Origin: Rodentolepis nana
Lineage: Eukaryota > Platyhelminthes > Cestoda > Cyclophyllidea > Hymenolepididae
Direction: 5' to 3'
Assembly (NCBI GenBank): GCA_900617975.1
Contig: UZAE01000593.1
Location: 1-20,857 of the forward strand
Length of the DNA stretch: 20,857 bases
The position numbers and the translations under genes are program-made. Below are positions 11,642-19,298 of this stretch, in pieces (positions within the stretch are counted from its first letter, which is position 1; each line of letters begins with the position of its first letter). The notes under the pieces are model-generated. The model made no database searches. It was given only the letters and a program-made list of their open reading frames with translations, and was not told where the DNA came from.

Positions 11642-12177
11642 GCAAGGGGTGTGCGATAGACTTACCTCCACGTATACTCATACGTTAAAAAGTCTATTAA
11701 CCGGTAGTTGACTTCTGATTTCAAACTACCATAACCCCACTGTATGAGATTTCCAACCACTTCCACAGTACTCGCCTTAACTTTTTCTCTACCTTTGTGT
11801 CTGCCTGTCTCTTTTACATCTGTGAATCACTATTCTGTTACCCCTCTCGATTTTTTGCCAATTTCACCTTTTTCTACCTTTGTGTCTGTCTGTCTCTTTT
11901 ACGTCTGTGGCCACTCTTCTGTTCCCCCTCTCGACATTTTGTGACTTTGCCTGTTCCTCCTCTCTGTGAAGTCCCTCTGCCTTTGTGTCTGTCTGTCTCT
12001 TTTACATCTGTGAACTCTACCTTTGTGTCTGCCTGTCTCTTTTACATCTGTGAATCACTATTCTGTTACCCCTCTCGATTTTTTGTGACTTTGATATCCC
12101 TCCACCTCTCTGTGAATCCCAAAGTCAGCTAAAGGGCCAGCGATAACTATTCAAAACGCCTGTCATTTGAAGTAGTA
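11642..12177 (+). mobile_element. SINE-1 copy C, expanded body
   Basis: Retroposon flanked by ATCGTTATA (11,633-11,641 and 12,178-12,186), a perfect 9-bp target duplication. It starts GGGGTGTGCGATAGACTTACC and ends CGCCTGTCATTTGA with a short GTAGTA tail. At 536 bp it is the longest simple copy because the pyrimidine-rich body unit is iterated four times. The head lacks 19 bases (GGTGCACCCTGGGCAACGT) that lie between two ACGT repeats in other copies, the signature of a microhomology deletion. Frames of 111 and 66 codons run through the iterations. They are low-complexity, Leu/Ser/Phe-rich, and do not keep frame in sister copies, so they are not called as genes. Confidence 0.87.
11791..12085 (+). 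repeat. Four-fold iterated body unit in copy C
   Basis: Iterations begin at 11,791, 11,876, 11,979 and 12,019, each with RCCTTTGTGTCTGYCTGTCT. Unit lengths are about 85, 103 and 40 bases, and the last runs on into the element's 3' half. The first 67 bases of units 1 and 4 (11,791-11,857 and 12,019-12,085) are identical. Unit 2 is more diverged, so the expansion was not a single simple tandem event. Confidence 0.85.
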
Positions 12178-12186
12178 ATCGTTATA

Positions 12187-12803
12187 TCAGTGACGAAATA
12201 GCTTTATGTCACGTTGCTCTTCAGTGATCGCGTAAATACACCAGTAGCCAAATTTGGATTCAGCATGCATACAGAACATATATCTTGTGCACGCCTTATT
12301 AATCAAGAGAAGATGAGAGGGGGAAATCTTATCTGGAAAGAAGATAAGGAGATCAGATTAACTCAGTTGGCTTATAATCAAACCTCAATTTGCCACATAA
12401 CTCCACCATCTATCATCACGTTATGGATCTGCCAATACAACCTACTTCCCAGTTAGTCAAAGAAGTCCCGATAAATCGAATATTTTCTTGTGCATGTTTC
12501 GTGAAAATTACTTTACTTTCATTAAACTGCGGATCATTTAGGTTTGCAATTTAAAAGTAACCTTGGGGGAGGGGAGGAGAGAAAGAAAAGAATCCTCTTT
12601 GATTGCATAGATAGTATTTTGTTTATTTCTTGAATGTATTTATATAGGACCCAGCAATATTAAGCGAGGTTAATGATCACATTCTCTGACCACAAAAGGT
12701 TATTGTCCAAAAAATTAATATATTGAAATCGATATGGAAAAGATTAGATATATTCCTCTTTGGGCAAATATTGCACGCACACATCATTGTCAGATCGTTA
12801 AAA
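12187..12803. other. Non-coding stretch
   Basis: Holds an 80-codon plus frame (12,214-12,456) without a recognisable domain and a G-rich run near 12,564-12,578. No gene is called. Confidence 0.5.
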
Positions 12804-12899
12804 GCTGTGCACTTCACAAACCACTCACATTGGAGGAAGAACTATTTAGTCCTCAAGATCCTACCATTCATATCCAATCAATATCGAGTTTGCCAGTCA
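12804..12899 (+). repeat. SINE-2 copy 1 (diverged fragment)
   Basis: This 96-base segment matches 15,531-15,626 without gaps at about 84 of 96 positions by eye. It begins GCTGTGCACTTC and ends in GTTTGCCAGTCA. The sequence upstream (TGTCAGATCGTTAAA) is only weakly similar to the A-box region of copy 2, so the promoter-like part has decayed or is absent. Two overlapping frames of 61 and 74 codons cover it but are not credible genes. I found no target duplication. Confidence 0.7.
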
Positions 12900-13109
12900 G
12901 ATCGATAAAAGCCGACTTTTCAGAAACTAATTTTTTTCAGCAGGAACAATCTGAATGAAAGTATCCTAACAGTAAATTAAATGTCAAAATAAAATATGCA
13001 AATGCCTTTAGGGGGAGAAGATTCTCTTCACTTTTTTAAATTTTAAACTGACAAATTTTGCATCGTTGAATAAAAAAGTAGAGAAAAACATCTACGAGTA
13101 GATCAGAGC

Positions 13110-13111
<2 letters not shown>

Positions 13112-13142
<31 letters not shown>
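13112..13142. repeat. (AT)n microsatellite
   Basis: About 15 uninterrupted AT dinucleotides. This is ordinary eukaryotic simple sequence, probably length-polymorphic. It sits in unique AT-rich DNA, not at the tail of either SINE family. Confidence 0.95.
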
Positions 13143-13145
<3 letters not shown>

Positions 13146-14428
13146 TTCCTCAGAGGTCAGTTGTTACAGCCAAAGTACATTGATTGTTTTAATTGATAGC
13201 GAATTATCACTTCGTCTTGCTGATCTTCAAGGTGGCTCCAACAGAAACACGGATGGAATTTTTAGGAATTCTTTTGGGCCAATGGGAAAATATTCATTGA
13301 GGGAGTTGAAGAGAATTTCCCAGAATTTTCACCAAATATAAAGAGAGTCTTTTAACGTTAACGAAATAAAAGGGTAAAAAAGATTCTTTTGTTTTTACAC
13401 GTCAAAACCTAATACAATTAAGCCAACTTAAAAAATGTCTGCTTTCTAGTTTTGTTTATAAGATGCATAAAAATGACCCCATTATCTTTAATTTGTAAGA
13501 AATCAAATTTATCGATTTTTAACGAAGATGGTCCGTTTTACTTATCTATTTAATTGTTCTAGATTCTCTTGGGCAGTCAAGATGCATTTTTATCAAATAG
13601 CTTTAATAAATCTGAATAATTCAACTATGTGCTATGAGATAAATTGGTTGCGTAGATGGATATCATGTTGTTCTGAGCAGGATAAGATCTGAAAAGAGAT
13701 GATTATCGAAATCGTCCGCGTTATGCTCCAGTGAACTCTATTAAATTAAAACCAACATAGCTATTCCTAAGATGGCTGGAAAGATTGATGTGACGGGATG
13801 CCCTAATTAACCTCGTAATTTAATTTGCTGGCCAGTCAACCTTGAAAAAAATGGTGTTAATTTTTTAACTTAGGGAACAAAATTTTGAATGTTTTTAATC
13901 GAGGAAAAACCAACTGCAAAAGGGGAGCACAAAAGGCGTTCAGAGAGTGGGAGAGGAAGGCATACTTAATGTAGAATAAAATCAGAATATCAAAGTCTCC
14001 CAAGACTTGAATTCTGGAGCATTAATCCTTTAACGCCCTGCAGGACTGTACAGTCTTCTTTCAGTGTAAACTCCATTAATACTAGACTCGTAGCAGAAGG
14101 TGCTATTGCCGTTTGAAACATGTTCAATGCCTCTATGTAGCCTTCGCTTGATACACCACCAAACTCATCACGTCGGCGCCACGCGTGAGTGCGGTTGCAT
14201 ACATTTTGCAAAAAGAATAAAGAGAGTTAAAGAGTTAAGTTGTACAATTTTCCCAAATTTTAGGAGTTCACTCTGTGATATTCCAGTGTTAAATCTTCTT
14301 CATTTGACTCCCTGATTCATGTACGAAAGCACTGTGATCGGTGTTCGGAGCTTTTGACAAAATGGTTCAATTCAGAGATAGGCTACTCCACCAAGGCGCA
14401 TACGAGCCAGAACCTGAAGTTTGAACCT
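13143..14428. other. Non-coding stretch
   Basis: A slightly more GC-rich patch at about 14,020-14,220 carries opposed frames of 73 codons (minus, 13,990-14,211) and 71 codons (plus, 14,100-14,315). The minus frame looks compositionally more protein-like than others in this window, but no domain, splice-site pair or repeat relationship supports it. It is left uncalled. Confidence 0.45.
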
Positions 14429-14437
14429 TGAAACACA

Positions 14438-14750
14438 ATATTTATTTATACCTAATGGCAGGCTTTATGATAGTTATCATTAGCTCCTTAGCTGACTTCG
14501 AGCTTCACAGAGGGAAGGAGTATCAAAGGCACAAATTTCGAGAGGGAGAGCAGAAAAGGGATTCGCAGATGTAAAAGAGACAAACAAAAATATAGAGAAA
14601 AGGGTAAGGTAAGGTGAGTACTGTGGAAGAGGTGGAATACGACATACAGTGGGGGTGATGGTAGTTTGAAGTGAGAAGTCTGACTTTTTGCTGTATGAGT
14701 ATACGTTGCCCAGGGTACACCATGTGGATGTAAGTCTATTGCGCACCCCC
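14438..14750 (-). mobile_element. SINE-1 copy D
   Basis: Monomer of 313 bp flanked by a perfect 9-bp target duplication, TGAAACACA, at 14,429-14,437 and 14,751-14,759. In sense it begins GGGGGTGCGCAATAGACTTAC, has head variants CATCCACATGGTGTACCCTGG, then the pyrimidine-rich body, the 3' hairpin ATGATAACTATCAT (14,467-14,480) and the tail TATAAATAAATAT. Part of the body near the head is missing: the AATAGACTTTTT..GTCAACTG part is shortened to GTCTGACTTTTT on the plus strand. Three overlapping minus frames of 66-92 codons inside it are repeat sequence in different frames, not genes. Confidence 0.87.
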
Positions 14751-14759
14751 TGAAACACA

Positions 14760-15510
14760 TTATCATTATGTGGTAAAACGCTATCCTAAATGGATTTGGG
14801 TTGCAACGAATTATGCAATGACCCTCATCTATTAATTATTCTGGAAACGAAACTTCTTTCCATAGATTACTCTTCTCTTGGTAATAATTAAACATTTTGT
14901 TTTTTTCTTAATGTTGCTGCTGGCAGAATCATTGCCTTCAAATTGAAAACCCATGTCATTATGAGAAAATGGCGATGGTAACAGGACACGTCCTGTCCCC
15001 GCTAAATTCCCATGCTACATTAGTTTATCTGCAGTGTGATAAATGAACGTCGCGCGCGCTCGGCTTCCATGCTCTCAAGGGAGAGTGGCCGAGTTGCTAA
15101 TTGATATAGGAGTAAACAAGAAATCTCTCAGTAGCCTTAGCTCTGACTCATTAGATGGATTCTGAATCTCAATTAATAGGATACCAGTCAATTATAGACA
15201 GTAAGTTAAATTCGGTTGTAATTAGCAAGCGGAGCCCAGATGATGTGTTCTAATTCCGCTTTGTTAAGTGAACCAAGTACAGCCTTTAGCGGAGAGAGGA
15301 TACGGGCAAATCTTAACCGAGCCTCAACAATTTCTCCGACGAAATCACATCAGCAGTATTGAGTAAGCAGAACGTATGGAGGGTATAGTATTTTACAAAA
15401 TATGACAGAATGTAAAGCATTATCAGCGAGCGAATAATTTAAACGCAGCTTTAAGTGCTTATTTATCGCTAATTAGCTTAGAAGTCCTCGGTAGCACGGT
15501 TGAATTTTTT
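14760..15510. other. Non-coding stretch with a GC-rich patch
   Basis: Unlike its surroundings, about 14,980-15,100 is GC-richer and holds CGCGCGCG at 15,051-15,058, a CTCTC/GAGAG hairpin at about 15,073-15,085 and TGGCCGAGTTG at 15,086-15,096, which resembles the A box of Leu/Ser tRNAs. No B box or cloverleaf follows, so no tRNA is called. No open frame is convincing. Confidence 0.45.
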
Positions 15511-15518
15511 ATCAGCTG

Positions 15519-15626
15519 TGGCTCAGTGGTGCTGTGCACTTCGCAAGCCACTCACGTTGGAAGAAGAACTATGTTATCCTCAAGATTCTACCATTCATAT
15601 CCAATCAATGTTGAGTTTGTCAGTCT
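15519..15626 (+). mobile_element. SINE-2 copy 2, candidate tRNA-derived SINE
   Basis: The segment starts with TGGCTCAGTGG (15,519-15,529), which fits the RNA polymerase III A-box consensus TRGCNNAGYNGG exactly. About 36 bases downstream, CGTTGGAAG (15,555-15,563) resembles a degraded B box (RGTTCRA). From 15,531 on it aligns without gaps to 12,804-12,899 at about 84 of 96 positions. Transitions dominate the differences, consistent with two independent old insertions rather than a local duplication. I could not see a poly(A) or simple-repeat tail or target duplication, so the 3' boundary is only where similarity stops. The 61-codon frame across it is incidental. Confidence 0.6.
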
Positions 15627-15760
15627 TTGCTTTCATCAAAATGGGAATCTCCAGTGTTTGAATCACACCCTTTTTCAAAATCAGAAAATGGAATTATCAA
15701 CAGGTACTTAAAAAAAGTGACTAACATTGAAGGAGATTTTATTTATAAATTGAATGCATT

Positions 15761-16024
15761 TTTTATTTATTTCAAATGGGAGGCGTTTTATAGATATCGT
15801 TAACACTTTAGCTGACTTCGGGCTTCATGAAGGGGAGGAACAGGCAAAGTCAAAATGTCGAGAGGGGGAACAGAAGAGGGAAGACAAAAAGGTAGAGAAA
15901 AAAGGAAGGTAAAGTGGTGGGATATGACATACAGTGGGGTCATGGTAGTTTGAAGTCAGAAGTCAAGTCCCAGTTTTTAGACTTTTTACCATATGAGTAT
16001 ACGTTGCCCAGGGCGCACTCCCCT
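15761..16024 (-). mobile_element. SINE-1 copy E, head-deleted
   Basis: A 264-bp copy with imperfect flanking repeats TTGAATGCATT (15,750-15,760) and TTGAACACATT (16,025-16,035), 9 of 11 matching. The sense 5' end reads GGGAGTGCGCCCTGGGCAACG. The first bases of the family are present, but about 25 bases containing CGATAGACTTACC and the CACGTG palindrome are missing between two GTG motifs. This looks like internal deletion rather than 5' truncation. The tail is AAATAAATAAAAA. Several body segments are also shortened. The diverged duplication and body suggest an older insertion than A, F or G. Confidence 0.8.
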
Positions 16025-16035
16025 TTGAACACATT

Positions 16036-17649
16036 ATAAAATCTTCAAAAATTTGACCTTAAGCTACTACTTCTGAAATGCTCCTTCGGTGTCGTTATAT
16101 TTTCAATACTGACATTCATTTCTATGTTTGGTGGGAACTTTTCTGAAATTTGTCAAATTAGCGTTGATATGTGAATTTATAACCATGAACTTGAACAGCC
16201 ATTGAACGCCATTACATTTGTTGTCTGGGAAAAAATACTAATTTATATCTTTTTTATTGGATAATACCCTAACTCATGGTTATTAAGCGATATGGGTAAA
16301 AAATCTTGCAATCCAGCCAAGATTATGATTGGTAAGATTTATGGTTTGAATAAAATAACGATAATTAAAATTATTACCCCATTAACAGTGCCAATTTGAT
16401 GCCGTTCTCAACAAGTGGAGTCATTTCCTTCCGGACATGTTGGGTTCCACTTCACGACCACCTCTCTTGATTTGGAAAAGGGAGTGCGTAGTTGATGATT
16501 GCATCAAGGAGTTTTATTCTAGAATTTGGAATATTATATGAATAGCATTGTTTAAATTCACTTAGAATGAGAGAATATGACATCCCATTACTTCTTCCAT
16601 TACCAGAACTTCTAAAATATTAAGTTTAATCCCAGCATACCAGCATTGAACCAATCATTATTATGAAATTAATCTTAATCGGAAGAAGTTACTGCGATAA
16701 GGTAACTAGACAACTGCAAACCTGATTTTAATTCGGGGTTAGTAATTACGTATAGAATGAGGAGAGGGGCGAATTGTATTTCTCAGGAAATTGTCACATG
16801 GCCAGCTTTCGCCCTCAAGTAGTCTGAAAATCATACTCACCTCTTTCCCTTATCATTCAAACGACTCGATACCCAGCCCTGAGACTTGATGTTACTGGTA
16901 GCTTCAGACATTTCCTCATCTCAGATTAGCACTGGTGACTTGAAAATTGTCGAGAGGGCTTATTTTCACCATGCGACCTTCGATGAGCTAACAGAATGCA
17001 GTTTCTCAGCTTCATCGTATGAACGTCAAGTAAAAAATCCTTTTCGACGAATATGGGGCACAGCAAGAGATTTGTTTATTACGTAATGTGCAGGAAAAAT
17101 GAGGGGACATTGTTGGAATAATGTAAAGTAAAATTGGAATTAACAACAGAGTGTTGGGTTTCAAATCAGAAAAAGCGTAAATCAAGGTCAAAATTAAAGC
17201 ACGTTTTCTGTTCGAATTACACCATGCCTCGCAATGGGAAAATGCACAAATTTTAGAAGGTATGAACAGAAATACATTTCCTACCTGCCACAGTGTAAAT
17301 TAAATCCAGAAAACTGCCACTTATCAGAAGGCTTCATCATTTTCCTCCACTCACAAGGAAATAAAGTTTAACATTTTAGTGAAAATAATTTAACTCACTT
17401 GCCTAATAGATTAAGTCGAATTAGTCAGTCATCCTTATCAAATTCATCAGTTTTGTAACTGTGACAGCAACTCACACAATTTGGTAAAAAACGCGACCAG
17501 ATCACCACGCCAAGGAATGAGTCATCAGTTCTGTTTTGTTATGATCTATGCATAAATAATCTCGTATCTCAAGCCAAGTTCGTGACAATATTCTTCTACT
17601 GTCAGCAGAGCGAGAATGGCATCAACGACTGTATAAACAACAAAAGGTT
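16036..17649. other. AT-rich non-coding stretch
   Basis: A frame of about 65 codons at 16,889-17,086 has no recognisable motif. No repeat copy or RNA gene was seen. Confidence 0.5.
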
Positions 17650-17662
17650 ATTTTTAGTATCA

Positions 17663-17952
17663 GGGGTGTACGATAGACTTACCTCCACGTGGTTCACCAT
17701 GGGCAACGTATACTCATACGGCAAAAAGGTCTATTAACTGGCAGTTGACTTCTGACTTCAAACTACCATGACCCCACTGTTTGTCATATTTCACCACTCT
17801 CACAGCACTCACCTTACCTTTGTCCCTACCTTTGAGTCCACCTGTCTCTTCTACATCTCTGAGTCATTATTCTGTCCCCCCCCCCTCTGTGAAGCCCGAA
17901 GCCAGCTAAAGGGCTAATGATAACAATCAAAACGCCTGCCATTTGAAAATAA
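17663..17952 (+). mobile_element. SINE-1 copy F
   Basis: A 290-bp copy flanked by a perfect 13-bp target duplication, ATTTTTAGTATCA, at 17,650-17,662 and 17,953-17,965. It starts GGGGTGTACGATAGACTTACC with an intact CCACGTGG, then TTCACCATGGGC instead of TGCACCCTGGGC, the pyrimidine-rich body and a 3' end CGCCTGCCATTTGA with a short AAATAA tail. Ten consecutive C at 17,876-17,885 mark a body deletion of roughly 35-40 bases. Two weak internal-promoter candidates lie in it: the head and GACTTCAAACTACC, which resembles a B box. Confidence 0.88.
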
Positions 17953-17965
17953 ATTTTTAGTATCA

Positions 17966-18639
17966 TATTGTATTGAATGGGTTCCGGAACGGATCTCAAT
18001 ATATTATTTTACTGGTCTTGGTGTTATTTATTACCTGCTTTTAAACAGTAAGACGATTCTTCATTGATTATTTGTCAATTGACTAAAAAATTTTCTCTTT
18101 AATAAATTCAGCACTACCCAAATGGCCCACATTAAAAAATCCGGCAGGAAAGGGCCCATTGTATTGGGATTAATTAAAGTCTATTTGTTGAAAAAAAGAC
18201 TTGCTTGCTAGGTCATTGCAAATGTTTAAATTGCAAATAAGCTCATGGTTCTAGTGTCTACATAATGCCGGTTGGCCAAGAGGAAAGAGGACCTGTGAAA
18301 ATGCAGAAGGGTAAATTAATATTATATTTTATTCAAAAGTATTAAATACTGAATATTATGGACAAAAATATATCGAAAATTTCATTGAGCACAGAATGTG
18401 TTGAAGGTGTTCCTATGACCTTTGTTGTACGGCTCAGCACGATACAACACGTCTCTTTGTCTTGACCACACAGTTGTATGAATAATTAATTTACAGAGTG
18501 GATAACTTATCCATGCTCCAAACCACCTGCTCTTGACCGATTTATTAAATGGAATAAACATCCTAACGAGAATCCCCGTTAGTTTTATCTAAACCTGGAT
18601 GATGAAATTCCAGACCACAAAATTAGTAATGTCTCGGCT
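17966..18639. other. Non-coding stretch
   Basis: I see no gene, repeat copy or structured RNA here. Confidence 0.5.
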
Positions 18640-18964
18640 TTACTAAAGGAAATTTATTTATATCAAATGGCAGGCTTTATGATAGTTATCATTAGCCCTT
18701 TAGTTGACTTCAGGCTTCACAGAGGGAGAGGGACATCAAATCGAAAAAGTCGAGAGGGGGAGGGGGGTAAACAGAAGAGTGTTTTAAGGATGTAGAAGAG
18801 ACCGACACAAAGGTATTTGAAAGGTGAGGTGAGTACTGCGGAAGTGGTCGAATATGACATACAGTGGGGTCATGATAGTTTGAAGTAGTTTATAGCGTTT
18901 TTGCCGCATGATTATACGTTGCTCAGGGTGCACCACGTGGAGGTAAGTCTATTGCACACCCCAT

Positions 18965-18994
18965 GATACCTATCATAACGCCTGCCATTTGAAA
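18965..18994 (+). repeat. Inverted fragment of SINE-1 3' end
   Basis: Thirty bases on the plus strand match the family's sense 3' terminus (GATAAC..ATCAAAACGCCTGCCATTTGAAA) with two or three differences, although the surrounding copy G lies on the minus strand. No body sequence accompanies it. It directly joins the 5' end of the full element on one side and an isolated head on the other. Confidence 0.8.
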
Positions 18995-18995
18995 G

Positions 18996-19035
18996 TACGT
19001 TGTCCAGGGTGCACCACGTGGAGGTAAGTCTATCG
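18996..19035 (-). repeat. Isolated SINE-1 head, H2
   Basis: Only the first 40 or so sense bases of the element are present. The 32-base core (19,004-19,035) is identical to those of H3, H4 and H5. It is followed on the right by TATTCTTAAGAATA, a perfect 14-bp palindrome at 19,036-19,049 of unknown origin. Confidence 0.85.
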
Positions 19036-19078
19036 TATTCTTAAGAATAATTGTTTAGAAAACCAGCAAGGGTTGAAA

Positions 19079-19118
19079 GTTGCCCAGGGTGCACCACGTG
19101 GAGGTAAGTCTATCGCAC
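19079..19118 (-). repeat. Isolated SINE-1 head, H3
   Basis: Head module with intact CCACGTGG, GGTGCACC and ACTTACCT (minus strand). The 32-base core is identical to H2, H4 and H5. It abuts H4 with no spacer. Confidence 0.88.
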
Positions 19119-19162
19119 GCTGTCCAGGGTGCACCACGTGGAGGTAAGTCTATCGCACACAC
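19119..19162 (-). repeat. Isolated SINE-1 head, H4
   Basis: Head module joined directly to H3. Its sense 5' end has extra GTGT (GTGTGTGCGATAG). A spacer of about 40 bases with no match elsewhere in the window separates it from H5. Confidence 0.88.
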
Positions 19163-19204
19163 CCCTCCGCTTCCAAATAAGATGTTGATAGTGAAGGCAT
19201 ATTT

Positions 19205-19243
19205 CCAGGGTGCACCACGTGGAGGTAAGTCTATCGCACACCC
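19205..19243 (-). repeat. Isolated SINE-1 head, H5
   Basis: Outermost head of the composite. The sequence 19,244-19,284 between it and the target duplication has no match elsewhere in the window and is therefore non-SINE sequence carried inside the insertion. Confidence 0.87.
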
Positions 19244-19298
19244 ACTTGGCTCTCCCCTCAAATTTCAACCCTACACGGATGGGCTTACTAAAGGAAAT

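Larger units (their letters stand above)
18654..19284 (-). mobile_element. SINE-1 copy G, composite with multiple heads
   Basis: This 631-bp block is bracketed by one perfect 14-bp target duplication, TTACTAAAGGAAAT, at 18,640-18,653 and 19,285-19,298. Its left part (18,654 to about 18,964) is an ordinary minus-strand SINE-1 with an AAATAAAT-type tail, 3' hairpin, body and head (head at about 18,915-18,962). Right of the head, that is 5' in the element's sense, come a 30-base inverted piece of SINE-1 3' end (18,965-18,994), then four isolated heads (18,996-19,035, 19,079-19,118, 19,119-19,162, 19,205-19,243) with unrelated spacers. Because the target duplication encloses everything, the block most likely arrived in one reverse-transcription event. 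Frames of 68 and 75 codons across the heads are incidental. Confidence 0.85.

Noticed and set aside
11744..12132. Open frames of 66 and 111 codons in copy C, possibly a retroposon protein
   Set aside because: They run through pyrimidine-rich iterations, and the similar peptide in copies A, B and D jumps between frames. No domain is visible; openness comes from composition.
13990..14315. Opposed frames of 73 and 71 codons in a GC-richer patch
   Set aside because: No recognised domain, no paired splice sites and no repeat match in the window. A single-copy exon cannot be excluded but is not supported.
14480..14766. Three minus-strand frames of 66-92 codons
   Set aside because: All lie in SINE-1 copy D in different frames and repeat the same nucleotide content; not a gene.
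15086..15160. tRNA gene beginning with TGGCCGAGTTG
   Set aside because: No acceptor-stem complement, anticodon arm or B box can be found downstream.
6171..19284. Family as a TRIM or solo-LTR element
   Set aside because: Copies lack terminal direct repeats and TG..CA ends, target duplications vary from 9 to 14 bp rather than a fixed 4-6, and a simple-repeat tail is present.
6171..19284. Family as a DNA transposon or MITE
   Set aside because: No terminal inverted repeats; the two ends are unrelated and the target duplications are of variable length.
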